A stretch of 64,000 bases of DNA from Leptoclinus maculatus (Eukaryota; Chordata; Actinopteri; Perciformes; Stichaeidae), in the NCBI GenBank assembly GCA_032191485.1, contig JAVDOI010000003.1:2940163-3004162 (forward strand), written 5' to 3'. The first letter of the stretch is position 1. The number at the start of each line of letters is the position of its first letter. The translations under genes and the position numbers were made by a program. Below the pieces are notes generated by a model that was not told the DNA's origin, searched no databases, and saw only the letters and a list, made by a program, of their open reading frames with translations. Of the stretch, positions 44,280-55,623 are shown piece after piece.

Positions 44280-44353
44280 GGCCGGTTAGCTCAGATGGTT
44301 AGAGCGTGGTGCTAATAACGCCAAGGTCATGGGTTCAATCCCAATAATGGCCA
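44280..44353 (+). tRNA. tRNA-Ile-AAT: tRNA-Ile (AAT), U33 copy 4, two-mismatch allele
   Basis: C63A and C67A allele as at 26125. Confidence 0.7.
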
Positions 44354-44802
44354 GCAATGGTTATTTAAGAAAATAATGTGTCTGCAATAGCTGTTCAACG
44401 ATGATAGAAATAAATATCACGGAGAAAGACAGCTCATTTTGAATCCCTTCAATGTTAAAAGCTCTAGCCTCATTCGAAGACACTTTGTGAAAGCCCGTTT
44501 GCTGCACACTTGAGCACAGTGGAAATAATCTTTATTCTTACAATAGTTTAAGTTTCAAGCTGTTATTGTAAGTTTGAAATAGAAAGTGTTTTTCTCTGCA
44601 GAAGGATTTTGTTGGATGAGGTGGGCACTAATCCCAATGACTTTCACATGTGAAGTCAGCAGTGTACCATTTAAGCAATCTTTTCTCTACCAACGCCGAG
44701 GTGGTAGTTGATAACACCTGATTGACGATCAAAAACTGGTTACATTTTTAAGTTCTTTCCTGGTTTCATTCTGCAAAAAAATTGTTGAAAAAGTAAAAAC
44801 CA

Positions 44803-44875
44803 GGACAGTCAGCTCAGATGGTCAGAGCGTGGTGCTAATACTGCACAGTCATGGGTTGAATCCCCAAACTGGCCA
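44803..44875 (+). pseudogene. psi-Ile, U33
   Basis: Same sequence as the 985-1057 copy. Confidence 0.85.
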
Positions 44876-45176
44876 GAGATAATCATTCAACGAATCAATA
44901 TGTCTACAGCTGCAGTTGATGTTTCAATTCATGATCCAGTACAACATTTGAGATGATAGAAGGTATTATGCCCTGCAAAAATAGATATCATCAAGTATAT
45001 TGGCATTAATTCCACTGACCCTCACATGCGAAGCCAGCTGCCTACCATTTAAGCTAACTACCCTCTCGAAAAGCCAACTGGCCAGCTTTGAAGTATGTCT
45101 TTGGTCAAAGGATAGCTCCCTCCTACTCAGCATATAAACCATTGCACTTATGAAGTGTAACAATCGTGCATTTTGT

Positions 45177-45249
45177 GACCATGTGGCCTAATGGACAAGG
45201 CGTCTGACTTCGGATCAGAAGATTGAGGGTTCGAGTCCCTTCGTGGTTT
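45177..45249 (+). tRNA. tRNA-Arg-TCG: tRNA-Arg (TCG), U34
   Basis: No difference from U1 seen. Confidence 0.94.
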
Positions 45250-45473
45250 ATAGCTCCAGGCTTATTATAAGAAATATGGTGTAAGCAATGTTCCTTTAAA
45301 CTTGAGGTCATTCCATTCATATGAGAAGTTAGTGGTCTTCCCTTTAACCTAACCTTGCAAGCAAAACTGATATGGTCTCACACCCGAATGGCCATTAAAA
45401 AACGCCTACATTTTGCACGTTCTGTCCTGGTATGATTCTGGAAGTAATGGAGTTGAATAAATAAGTGAAAAAG

Positions 45474-45547
45474 GGCCGGTTAGCTCAGATGGTCAGAGCG
45501 TGGTGCTAATAACGCCAAGGTCATGGGTTCAATCCCCATACTGGCCA
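45474..45547 (+). tRNA. tRNA-Ile-AAT: tRNA-Ile (AAT), U34 copy 1
   Basis: Reference gene body. Confidence 0.95.
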
Positions 45548-45728
45548 GCAATTTGTTTGTGGAGATTCCATTCATATGAGAAGTTAATGGTCTTCCCTTT
45601 AACCTAACCTTGCAAGCAAAACTGATATGGTCTCACACCCGAATGGCCATTAAAAAACGCCTACATTTTGCACGTTCTGTCCTGGTATAATTCTGGAAGT
45701 AATAGAGTTGAATAAATAAGTAAAGAAG

Positions 45729-45802
45729 GGCCGGTTAGCTCAGATGGTTAGAGCGTGGTGCTAATAACGCCAAGGTCATGGGTTCAATCCCAATAATGGC
45801 CA
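45729..45802 (+). tRNA. tRNA-Ile-AAT: tRNA-Ile (AAT), U34 copy 2, two-mismatch allele
   Basis: C63A and C67A allele; last of the ten. Confidence 0.7.
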
Positions 45803-46251
45803 GCAATGGTTATTTAAGAAAATAATGTGTCTACAATAGCTGTTCAACGATGATAGAAATAAATATCACGGAGAAAGACAGCTCGTTTTGAATCCCTTCA
45901 ATGTTAAAAGCTCTAGCCTCATTCGAAGACACTTTGTGAAAGCCCGTTTGCTGCACACTTGAGCACAGTGGAAATAATCTTTATTCTTACAATAGTTTAA
46001 GTTTCAAGCTGTTATTGTAAGTTTGAAATAGAAAGTGTTTTTCTCTGCAGAAGGATTTTGTTGGATGAGGTGGGCACTAATCCCAATGACTTTCACATGT
46101 GAAGTCAGCAGTGTACCATTTAAGCAATCTTTTCTCTACCAACGCCGAGGTGGTAGTTGATAACACCTGATTGACGATCAAAAACTGGTTACATTTTTAA
46201 GTTCTTTCCTGGTTTCATTCTGCAAAAAAATTGTTGAAAAAGTAAAAACCA

Positions 46252-46324
46252 GGACAGTCAGCTCAGATGGTCAGAGCGTGGTGCTAATACTGCACAGTCA
46301 TGGGTTGAATCCCCAAACTGGCCA
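46252..46324 (+). pseudogene. psi-Ile, U34
   Basis: Same sequence as the 985-1057 copy. Confidence 0.85.
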
Positions 46325-46625
46325 GAGATAATCATTCAACGAATCAATATGTCTACAGCTGCAGTTGATGTTTCAATTCATGATCCAGTACAACATTTGA
46401 GATGATAGAAGGTATTATGCCCTGCAAAAATAGATATCATCAAGTATATTGGCATTAATTCCACTGACCCTCACATGCGAAGCCAGCTGCCTACCATTTA
46501 AGCTAACTACCCTCTCGAAAAGCCAACTGGCCAGCTTTGAAGTATGTCTTTGGTCAAAGGATAGCTCCCTCCTACTCAGCATATAAACCATTGCACTTAT
46601 GAAGTGTAACAATCGTGCATTTTGT

Positions 46626-46698
46626 GACCATGTGGCCTAATGGACAAGGCGTCTGACTTCGGATCAGAAGATTGAGGGTTCAAGTCCCTTCGTGGTTT
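46626..46698 (+). tRNA. tRNA-Arg-TCG: tRNA-Arg (TCG), U35
   Basis: G57A as in U33. Confidence 0.93.
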
Positions 46699-46922
46699 AT
46701 AGCTCCAGGCTTATTATAAGAAATATGGTGTAAGCAATGTTCCTTTAAACTTGAGGTCATTCCATTCATATGAGAAGTTAGTGGTCTTCCCTTTAACCTA
46801 ACCTTGCAAGCAAAACTGATATGGTCTCACACCCGAATGGCCATTAAAAAACGCCTACATTTTGCACGTTCTGTCCTGGTATGATTCTGGAAGTAATGGA
46901 GTTGAATAAATAAGTGAAAAAG

Positions 46923-46996
46923 GGCCGGTTAGCTCAGATGGTCAGAGCGTGGTGCTAATAACGCCAAGGTCATGGGTTCAATCCCCATACTGGCCA
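46923..46996 (+). tRNA. tRNA-Ile-AAT: tRNA-Ile (AAT), U35 copy 1
   Basis: Reference gene body. Confidence 0.95.
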
Positions 46997-47177
46997 GCAA
47001 TTTGTTTGTGGAGATTCCATTCATATGAGAAGTTAGTGGTCTTCCCTTTAACCTAACCTTGCAAGCAAAACTGATATGGTCTCACACCCGAATGGCCATT
47101 AAAAAACGCCTACATTTTGCACGTTCTGTCCTGGTATAATTCTGGAAGTAATGGAGTTGAATAAATAAGTGAAAAAG

Positions 47178-47251
47178 GGCCGGTTAGCTCAGATGGTCAG
47201 AGCGTGGTGCTAATAACGCCAAGGTCATGGGTTCAATCCCCATACTGGCCA
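47178..47251 (+). tRNA. tRNA-Ile-AAT: tRNA-Ile (AAT), U35 copy 2
   Basis: Cassette copy with reference D loop. Confidence 0.95.
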
Positions 47252-47700
47252 GCAATGGTTATTTAAGAAAATAATGTGTCTACAATAGCTGTTCAACGAT
47301 GATAGAAATAAATATCACGGAGAAAGACAGCTGGTTTTGAATCCCTTCAATGTTAAAAGCTCTAGCCTCATTCGAAGACACTTTGTGAAAGCCCGTTTGC
47401 TGCACACTTGAGCACAGTGGAAATAATCTTTATTCTTACAATAGTTTAAGTTTCAAGCTGTAATTGTAAGTTTGAAATAGAAAGTGTTTTTCTCTGCAGA
47501 AGGATTTTGTTGGATGAGGTGGGCACTAATCCCAATGACTTTCACATGTGAAGTCAGCAGTGTCCAATTTAAGCAATCTTTTCTCTACCAACGCCGAGGT
47601 GGTAGTTGATAACACCTGATTGACGATCAAAAACTGGTTACATTTTTAAGTTCTTTCCTGGTTTCATTCTGCAAAAAAATTGTTGAAAAAGTAAAAACCA

Positions 47701-47773
47701 GGACAGTCAGCTCAGATGGTCAGAGCGTGGTGCTAATACTGCACAGTCATGGGTTGAATCCCCAAACTGGCCA
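47701..47773 (+). pseudogene. psi-Ile, U35
   Basis: Same sequence as the 985-1057 copy. Confidence 0.85.
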
Positions 47774-48074
47774 GAGATAATCATTCAACGAATCAATATG
47801 TCTACAGCTGCAGTTGATGTTTCAATTCATGATCCAGTACAACATTTGAGATGATAGAAGGTATTATGCCCTGCAAAAATAGATATCATCAAGTATATTG
47901 GCATTAATTCCACTGACCCTCACATGCGAAGCCAGCTGCCTACCATTTAAGCTAACTACCCTCTCGAAAAGCCAACTGGCCAGCTTTGAAGTATGTCTTT
48001 GGTCAAAGGATAGCTCCCTCCTACTCAGCATATAAACCATTGCACTTATGAAGTGTAACAATCGTGCATTTTGC

Positions 48075-48147
48075 GACCATGTGGCCTAATGGACAAGGCG
48101 TCTGACTTCGGATCAGAAGATTGAGGGTTCGAGTCCCTTCGTGGTTT
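48075..48147 (+). tRNA. tRNA-Arg-TCG: tRNA-Arg (TCG), U36
   Basis: Gene body unchanged; base just before the gene is C, not T. Confidence 0.94.
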
Positions 48148-48371
48148 ATAGCTCCAGGCTTATTATAAGAAATATGGTGTAAGCAATGTTCCTTTAAACT
48201 TGAGGTCATTCCATTCATATGAGAAGTTAGTGGTCTTCCCTTTAACCTAACCTTGCAAGCAAAACTGATATGGTCTCACACCCGAATGGCCATTAAAAAA
48301 CGCCTACATTTTGCACTTTCTGTCCTGGTATGATTCTGGAAGTAATGGAGTTGAATAAATAAGTGAAAAAG

Positions 48372-48445
48372 GGCCGGTTAGCTCAGATGGTCAGAGCGTG
48401 GTGCTAATAACGCCAAGGTCATGGGTTCAATCCCCATACTGGCCA
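48372..48445 (+). tRNA. tRNA-Ile-AAT: tRNA-Ile (AAT), U36 copy 1
   Basis: Reference gene body. Confidence 0.95.
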
Positions 48446-48626
48446 GCAATTTGTTTGTGGAGATTCCATTCATATGAGAAGTTAGTGGTCTTCCCTTTAA
48501 CCTAACCTTGCAAGCAAAACTGATATGGTCTCACACCCGAATGGCCATTAAAAAACGCCTACATTTTGCACGTTCTGTCCTGGTATAATTCTGGAAGTAA
48601 TAGAGTTGAATAAATAAGTAAAAAAG

Positions 48627-48700
48627 GGCCGGTTAGCTCAGATGGTTAGAGCGTGGTGCTAATAACGCCAAGGTCATGGGTTCAATCCCCATACTGGCCA
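48627..48700 (+). tRNA. tRNA-Ile-AAT: tRNA-Ile (AAT), U36 copy 2
   Basis: Cassette copy, GGTTAGAGC D loop, all stems pair. Confidence 0.95.
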
Positions 48701-49021
48701 GCAATGGTTATTTAAGAAAATAATGTGTCTACAATAGCTGTTCAACGATGATAGAAATAAATATCACGGAGAAAGACAGCTGGTTTTGAATCCCTTCAAT
48801 GTTAAAAGCTCTAGCCTCATTCAAAGACACTTTGTGAAAGCCCGTTTGCTGCACACTTGAGCACAGTGGAAATAATCTTTATTCTTACAATAGTTTAAGT
48901 TTCAAGCTGTAATTGTAAGTTTGAAATAGAAAGTGTTTTTCTTTGCAGAAGGATTTTGTTGGATGAGGTGGGCACTAATCCCAATGACTTTCACATGTGA
49001 AGTCAGCAGTGTACCATTTAA

Positions 49022-50040
49022 CCTTCTTACCCCTAGTGCCCCATATATGGGGCGTTTCCAGTACTTTACTTAGACCATCGAACATATACTAATTATGAAA
49101 CCGATATATAATGATGTTGCATACCATGTAAAACTTCAGAACCTGAGTTAAAATAAGATTTAATCAATTTGTACATACTCCAAACACAACTCACTCAAAG
49201 CCTATTATAATTACTACAGTACCACATTCATATTTCGCCAGGATGTGTGCACACCCTGCACATATCCGGACCAAGCAATCGAAGCTCGATGCTAACAAAG
49301 AAACTGAGATGGCAGAAAGCACGGCAACTACACACAGATGACGGACATATCCGTAACATCTCTCTCCGTCATACTATCGCTGATATATGAGCAAATAGAA
49401 TATATAAAAGACAGCAGACGAAAACCACCATTACGCACGCGACTACTTTACGCACAGCACCTGCACACCACAGCTTGTTGTTGTATCATCGCGAGTTTTT
49501 TCACCGTTCATTTTGTTCATAACGGTTGTATTTGGATGTATTGAACACCATTAGTGATAAACAAGTGAAATATGTAGTTTGGTACATGAGAAAAGTCAAA
49601 TGGCACACATGGTGCCAAGATGTGCCAAAATGCACATTTTGGAAATCTCGCCTGAACTCTCTGTACTAAAACCTCTCTCATTTTGTTGGGCTTTACTTTA
49701 TCAAAGTCAAACTTTTGCAGAAAGAATGATCACATATTGTGCTATGATTTGAGAGATGTTTTAGGCTTGGACCTGCATTCTTTCAAATAAATAATATCAA
49801 TAAAAGTGCTTTTTTTTTCAGGCGAACCTGAACATTTTAAATTGAGCTGTGTGCCATTTTCATTTACTATGAACCAGTAACATATACACTGATATTTACA
49901 CATCTGAGCAAACTCTCACAAGTGTTAGTGTTATTTATACCATCAAAATTATCCAAAAAGACCTTACAGTTAGAGATCTGTACTCTCTTTAGTATGGGTA
50001 TGCTATTTTCGAGCAGAGGCCTACAAATTAGGACTAGGGG
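49022..50040. mobile_element. piggyBac-like non-autonomous element (MITE-like), copy 1
   Basis: A 1019-bp stretch unrelated to the array splits the spacer before psi-Ile. TTAA lies on both sides (49018-49021 and 50041-50044). The ends share an inverted CCCCTAGT/ACTAGGGG (49030-49037 and 50033-50040), but the left end has eight extra bases (CCTTCTTA) outside it, so the true left end may be 49030 with a decayed TTA(A). The palindrome GCCCCATATATGGGGC is at 49038-49053. Compared with empty units, 20 bp of target (GCAATC...CCAAC) are replaced by one A at the right junction. TTAA targets and C-rich ends are typical of piggyBac. No transposase is visible; the longest open frame (49338-49544, 68 aa) resembles nothing I know. 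Confidence 0.65.
49038..49053. repeat. 16-bp perfect palindrome inside the element
   Basis: GCCCCATATATGGGGC, directly inside the left terminal motif; can form a hairpin. Repeated at 51491-51506 in the second copy. Confidence 0.85.
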
Positions 50041-50153
50041 TTAAAGCCGAGGTGGTAGTTGATAACACCTGATTGACGATCAAAAACTGGTTACATTTTT
50101 AAGTTCTTTCCTGAATTCATTCTGCTAAAAAATTGTTGAAAAAGTAAAAACCA

Positions 50154-50226
50154 GGACAGTCAGCTCAGATGGTCAGAGCGTGGTGCTAATACTGCACAGT
50201 CATGGGTTGAATCCCCAAACTGGCCA
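50154..50226 (+). pseudogene. psi-Ile, U36
   Basis: Gene body as at 985-1057. Its leader (CTGAATTCATTCTGCT) differs from all other units except U37. Confidence 0.85.
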
Positions 50227-50527
50227 GAGATAATCATTCAACGAATCAATATGTCTACAGCTGCAGTTGATGTTTCAATTCATGATCCAGTACAACATTT
50301 GAGATGATAGAAGGTATTATGCCCTGCAAAAATAGATATCATCAAGTATATTGGCATTAATTCCACTGACCCTCACATGCGAAGCCAGCTGCCTACCATT
50401 TAAGCTAACTACCCTCTCGAAAAGCCAACTGGCCAGCTTTGAAGTATGTCTTTGGTCAAAGGATAGCTCCCTCCTACTCAGCATATAAACCATTGCACTT
50501 ATGAAGTGTAACAATCGTGCATTTTGT

Positions 50528-50600
50528 GACCATGTGGCCTAATGGACAAGGCGTCTGACTTCGGATCAGAAGATTGAGGGTTCGAGTCCCTTTGTGGTTT
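50528..50600 (+). tRNA. tRNA-Arg-TCG: tRNA-Arg (TCG), U37
   Basis: C66T turns the G7-C66 pair into G7-U66; otherwise reference. Shared only with U38. Confidence 0.92.
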
Positions 50601-50824
50601 ATAGCTCCAGGCTTACTATAAGAAATATGGTGTAAGCAATGTTCCTTTAAACTTGAGGTCATTCCATTTATATGAGAAGTCAGCGGTCTTCCTTTTAACT
50701 GAACCAAGCAAGCAAAGCTGATAGGGTCTCACACCCGAATGGCCATTAAAAAACGCCTACATTTTGCACATTCTGTCCGGGTATAATTCTGGAAGTAATG
50801 GAGTTGAATAAATAAGTGAAAAAG

Positions 50825-50898
50825 GGCCGGTTAGCTCAGATGGTCAGAGCGTGGTGCTAATAACGCCAAGGTCATGGGTTCAATCCCCATACTGGCCA
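50825..50898 (+). tRNA. tRNA-Ile-AAT: tRNA-Ile (AAT), U37 copy 1
   Basis: Reference gene body. Confidence 0.95.
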
Positions 50899-51079
50899 GC
50901 AATTTGTTTGTGGAGATTCCATTCATATGAGAAGTTAGTGGTCTTCCCTTTAACCTAACCTTGCAAGCAAAACTGATATGGTCTCACACCCGAATGGCCA
51001 TTAAAAAACGCCTACATTTTGCACGTTCTGTCCTGGTATAATTCTGGAAGTAATAGAGTTGAATAAATAAGTAAAAAAG

Positions 51080-51153
51080 GGCCGGTTAGCTCAGATGGTT
51101 AGAGCGTGGTGCTAATAACGCCAAGGTCATGGGTTCAATCCCCATACTGGCCA
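51080..51153 (+). tRNA. tRNA-Ile-AAT: tRNA-Ile (AAT), U37 copy 2
   Basis: Cassette copy, GGTTAGAGC D loop, all stems pair. Confidence 0.95.
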
Positions 51154-51474
51154 GCAATGGTTATTTAAGAAAATAATGTGTCTACAATAGCTGTTCAACG
51201 ATGATAGAAATAAATATCACGGAGAAAGACAGCTGGTTTTGAATCCCTTCAATGTTAAAAGCTCTAGCCTCATTCAAAGACACTTTGTGAAAGCCCGTTT
51301 GCTGCACACTTGAGCACAGTGGAAATAATCTTTATTCTTACAATAGTTTAAGTTTCAAGCTGTAATTGTAAGTTTGAAATAGAAAGTGTTTTTCTTTGCA
51401 GAAGGATTTTGTTGGATGAGGTGGGCACTAATCCCAATGACTTTCACATGTGAAGTCAGCAGTGTACCATTTAA

Positions 51475-52493
51475 CCTTCTTACCCCTAGTGCCCCATATA
51501 TGGGGCGTTTCCAGTACTTTACTTAGACCATCGAACATATACTAATTATGAAACCGATATATAATGATGTTGCATACCATGTAAAACTTCAGAACCTGAG
51601 TTAAAATAAGATTTAATCAATTTGTACATACTCCAAACACAACTCACTCAAAGCCTATTATAATTACTACAGTACCACATTCATATTTCGCCAGGATGTG
51701 TGCACACCCTGCACATATCCGGACCAAGCAATCGAAGCTCGATGCTAACAAAGAAACTGAGATGGCAGAAAGCACGGCAACTACACACAGATGACGGACA
51801 TATCCGTAACATCTCTCTCCGTCATACTATCGCTGATATATGAGCAAATAGAATATATAAAAGACAGCAGACGAAAACCACCATTACGCACGCGACTACT
51901 TTACGCACAGCACCTGCACACCACAGCTTGTTGTTGTATCATCGCGAGTTTTTTCACCGTTCATTTTGTTCATAACGGTTGTATTTGGATGTATTGAACA
52001 CCATTAGTGATAAACAAGTGAAATATGTAGTTTGGTACATGAGAAAAGTCAAATGGCACACATGGTGCCAAGATGTGCCAAAATGCACATTTTGGAAATC
52101 TCGCCTGAACTCTCTGTACTAAAACCTCTCTCATTTTGTTGGGCTTTACTTTATCAAAGTCAAACTTTTGCAGAAAGAATGATCACATATTGTGCTATGA
52201 TTTGAGAGATGTTTTAGGCTTGGACCTGCATTCTTTCAAATAAATAATATCAATAAAAGTGCTTTTTTTTTCAGGCGAACCTGAACATTTTAAATTGAGC
52301 TGTGTGCCATTTTCATTTACTATGAACCAGTAACATATACACTGATATTTACACATCTGAGCAAACTCTCACAAGTGTTAGTGTTATTTATACCATCAAA
52401 ATTATCCAAAAAGACCTTACAGTTAGAGATCTGTACTCTCTTTAGTATGGGTATGCTATTTTCGAGCAGAGGCCTACAAATTAGGACTAGGGG
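51475..52493. mobile_element. piggyBac-like non-autonomous element, copy 2
   Basis: Sits exactly 2453 bp after copy 1, with the same junctions, the same right-hand target loss, and no internal difference that I could see. It was copied with its host unit rather than by a second transposition. TTAA flanks at 51471-51474 and 52494-52497. Confidence 0.65.
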
Positions 52494-52606
52494 TTAAAGC
52501 CGAGGTGGTAGTTGATAACACCTGATTGACGATCAAAAACTGGTTACATTTTTAAGTTCTTTCCTGAATTCATTCTGCTAAAAAATTGTTGAAAAAGTAA
52601 AAACCA

Positions 52607-52679
52607 GGACAGTCAGCTCAGATGGTCAGAGCGTGGTGCTAATACTGCACAGTCATGGGTTGAATCCCCAAACTGGCCA
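52607..52679 (+). pseudogene. psi-Ile, U37
   Basis: As the copy at 50154, same leader variant. Confidence 0.85.
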
Positions 52680-52980
52680 GAGATAATCATTCAACGAATC
52701 AATATGTCTACAGCTGCAGTTGATGTTTCAATTCATGATCCAGTACAACATTTGAGATGATAGAAGGTATTATGCCCTGCAAAAATAGATATCATCAAGT
52801 ATATTGGCATTAATTCCACTGACCCTCACATGCGAAGCCAGCTGCCTACCATTTAAGCTAACTACCCTCTCGAAAAGCCAACTGGCCAGCTTTGAAGTAT
52901 GTCTTTGGTCAAAGGATAGCTCCCTCCTACTCAGCATATAAACCATTGCACTTATGAAGTGTAACAATCGTGCATTTTGT

Positions 52981-53053
52981 GACCATGTGGCCTAATGGAC
53001 AAGGCGTCTGACTTCGGATCAGAAGATTGAGGGTTCGAGTCCCTTTGTGGTTT
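52981..53053 (+). tRNA. tRNA-Arg-TCG: tRNA-Arg (TCG), U38
   Basis: C66T as in U37. Confidence 0.92.
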
Positions 53054-53277
53054 ATAGCTCCAGGCTTACTATAAGAAATATGGTGTAAGCAATGTTCCTT
53101 TAAACTTGAGGTCATTCCATTTATATGAGAAGTCAGCGGTCTTCCTTTTAACTGAACCAAGCAAGCAAAGCTGATAGGGTCTCACACCCGAATGGCCATT
53201 AAAAAACGCCTACATTTTGCACATTCTGTCCGGGTATAATTCTGGAAGTAATGGAGTTGAATAAATAAGTGAAAAAG

Positions 53278-53351
53278 GGCCGGTTAGCTCAGATGGTCAG
53301 AGCGTGGTGCTAATAACGCCAAGGTCATGGGTTCAATCCCCATACTGGCCA
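53278..53351 (+). tRNA. tRNA-Ile-AAT: tRNA-Ile (AAT), U38
   Basis: Reference gene body; this unit has neither an extra cassette nor the mobile element. Confidence 0.95.
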
Positions 53352-53800
53352 GCAATGGTTATTTAAGAAAATAATGTGTCTACAATAGCTGTTCAACGAT
53401 GATAGAAATAAATATCACGGAGAAAGACAGCTGGTTTTGAATCCCTTCAATGTTAAAAGCTCTAGCCTCATTCGAAGACACTTTGTGAAAGCCCGTTTGC
53501 TGCACACTTGAGCACAGTGGAAATAATCTTTATTCTTACAATAGTTTAAGTTTCAAGCTGTAATTGTAAGTTTGAAATAGAAAGTGTTTTTCTCTGCAGA
53601 AGGATTTTGTTGGATGAGGTGGGCACTAATCCCAATGACTTTCACATGTGAAGTCAGCAGTGTACCATTTAAGCAATCTTTTCTCTACCAACGCCGAGGT
53701 GGTAGTTGATAACACCTGATTGACGATCAAAAACTGGTTACATTTTTAAGTTCCTTCCTGGTTTCATTCTGCAAAAAAATTGTTGAAAAAGTAAAAACCA

Positions 53801-53873
53801 GGACAGTCAGCTCAGATGGTCAGAGCGTGGTGCTAATACTGCACAGTCATGGGTTGAATCCCCAAACTGGCCA
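53801..53873 (+). pseudogene. psi-Ile, U38
   Basis: Same sequence as the 985-1057 copy. Confidence 0.85.
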
Positions 53874-54174
53874 GAGATAATCATTCAACGAATCAATATG
53901 TCTACAGCTGCAGTTGATGTTTCAATTCATGATCCAGTACAACATTTGAGATGATAGAAGGTATTATGCCCTGCAAAAATAGATATCATCAAGTATATTG
54001 GCATTAATTCCACTGACCCTCACATGCGAAGCCAGCTGCCTACCATTTAAGCTAACTACCCTCTCGAAAAGCCAACTGGCCAGCTTTGCAGTATGTCTTT
54101 GGTCAAAGGATAGCTCCCTCATACTCAGCATATAAACCATTGCACTTATGAAGTGTAACAATCGTGCATTTTGT

Positions 54175-54247
54175 GACCATGTGGCCTAATGGACAAGGCG
54201 TCTGACTTCGGATCAGAAGATTGAGGGTTCGAGTCCCTTCGTGGTTT
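54175..54247 (+). tRNA. tRNA-Arg-TCG: tRNA-Arg (TCG), U39
   Basis: No difference from U1 seen. Confidence 0.94.
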
Positions 54248-54471
54248 ATAGCTCCAGGCTTACTATAAGAAATATGGTGTAAGCAATGTTCCTTTAAACT
54301 TGAGGTCATTCCATTTATATGAGAAGTCAGCGGTCTTCCTTTTAACTGAACCAAGCAAGCAAAGCTGATAGGGTCTCACACCCGAATGGCCATTAAAAAA
54401 CGCCTACATTTTGCACATTCTGTCCGGGTATAATTCTGGAAGTAATGGAGTTGAATAAATAAGTGAAAAGG

Positions 54472-54545
54472 GGCCGGTTAGCTCAGATGGTCAGAGCGTG
54501 GTGCTAATAACGCCAAGGTCATGGGTTCGATCCCCATACTGGCCA
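54472..54545 (+). tRNA. tRNA-Ile-AAT: tRNA-Ile (AAT), U39 copy 1
   Basis: The only copy with G57 (TTCGATC T loop), the base common in other eukaryotic tRNA-Ile. Leader AAAAGGGGCC. Confidence 0.95.
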
Positions 54546-54726
54546 GCAATTTGTTTGTGGAGATTCCATTCATATGAGAAGTTAGTGGTCTTCCCTTTAA
54601 CCTAACCTTGCAAGCAAAACTGATATGGTCTCACACCCAAATGGCCATTAAAAAACGCCTACATTTTGCACGTTCTGTCCTGGTATAATTCTGGAAGTAA
54701 TGGAGTTGAATAAATAAGTGAAAAAG

Positions 54727-54800
54727 GGCCGGTTAGCTCAGATGGTCAGAGCGTGGTGCTAATAACGCCAAGGTCATGGGTTCAATCCCCATACTGGCCA
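54727..54800 (+). tRNA. tRNA-Ile-AAT: tRNA-Ile (AAT), U39 copy 2
   Basis: Cassette copy with reference gene body. Confidence 0.95.
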
Positions 54801-55249
54801 GCAATGGTTATTTATGAAAATAATGTGTCTACAATAGCTGTTCAACGATGATAGAAATAAATATCACGGAGAAAGTCACCTGGTTTTGAATCCCTTCAAT
54901 GTTAAAAGCTCTAGCCTCATTCGAAGACACTTTGTGAAAGCCCGTTTGCTGCACACTTGAGCACAGTGGAAATAATCTTTATTCTTACAATAGTTTAAGT
55001 TTCAAGCTGTAATTGTAAGTTTCAAATAGAAAGTGTTTTTCTCTGCAGAAGGATTTTGTTGGATGAGGTGGGCACTAATCCCAATGACTTTCACATGTGA
55101 AGTCAGCAGTGTACCATTTAAGCAATCTTTTCTCTACCAACGCCGAGGTGGTAGTTGATAACACCTGATTGACGATCAAAAACTAGTTACATTTTTAAGT
55201 TCTTTCCTGGTTTCATTCTGCAAAAAAATTGTTGAAAAAGTAAAAACCA

Positions 55250-55322
55250 GGACAGTCAGCTCAGATGGTCAGAGCGTGGTGCTAATACTGCACAGTCATG
55301 GGTTGAATCCCCAAACTGGCCA
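55250..55322 (+). pseudogene. psi-Ile, U39
   Basis: Same sequence as the 985-1057 copy. Confidence 0.85.
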
Positions 55323-55623
55323 GAGATAATCATTCAACGAATCAATATGTCTACAGCTGCAGTTGATGTTTCAATTCATGATCCAGTACAACATTTGAGA
55401 TGATAGAAGGTATTATGCCCTGGAAAAATAGATATCATCAAGTATATTGGCATTAATTCCACTGACCCTCACATGCGAAGCCAGCTGCCTACCATTTAAG
55501 CTAACTACCCTCTCGAAAAGCCAACTGGCCAGCTTTGCAGTATGTCTTTGGTCAAAGGATAGCTCCCTCCTACTCAGCATATAAACCATTGCACTTATGA
55601 AGTGTAACAATCGTGCATTTTGT

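Larger units (their letters stand above)
43589..44353 (+). repeat. three 255-bp tRNA-Ile cassettes in tandem (U33)
   Basis: Three cassettes follow the first tRNA-Ile, giving the only four-Ile unit and a 1959-bp period. The three carry different alleles (anticodon-stem variant, reference, two-mismatch), so they were not made by simple local copying of one cassette. Confidence 0.9.
47864..52769 (+). repeat. 2453-bp unit duplication carrying the mobile element
   Basis: Two adjacent units of 2453 bp share the inserted element, the unusual psi-Ile leader and the tRNA-Arg C66T allele in the following unit. Confidence 0.85.

Noticed and set aside
49022..50040. Active autonomous transposon or viral fragment
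   Set aside because: No transposase, integrase or capsid-like frame; short, AT-rich and bounded by TTAA with brief inverted ends, so a non-autonomous element is the better reading.
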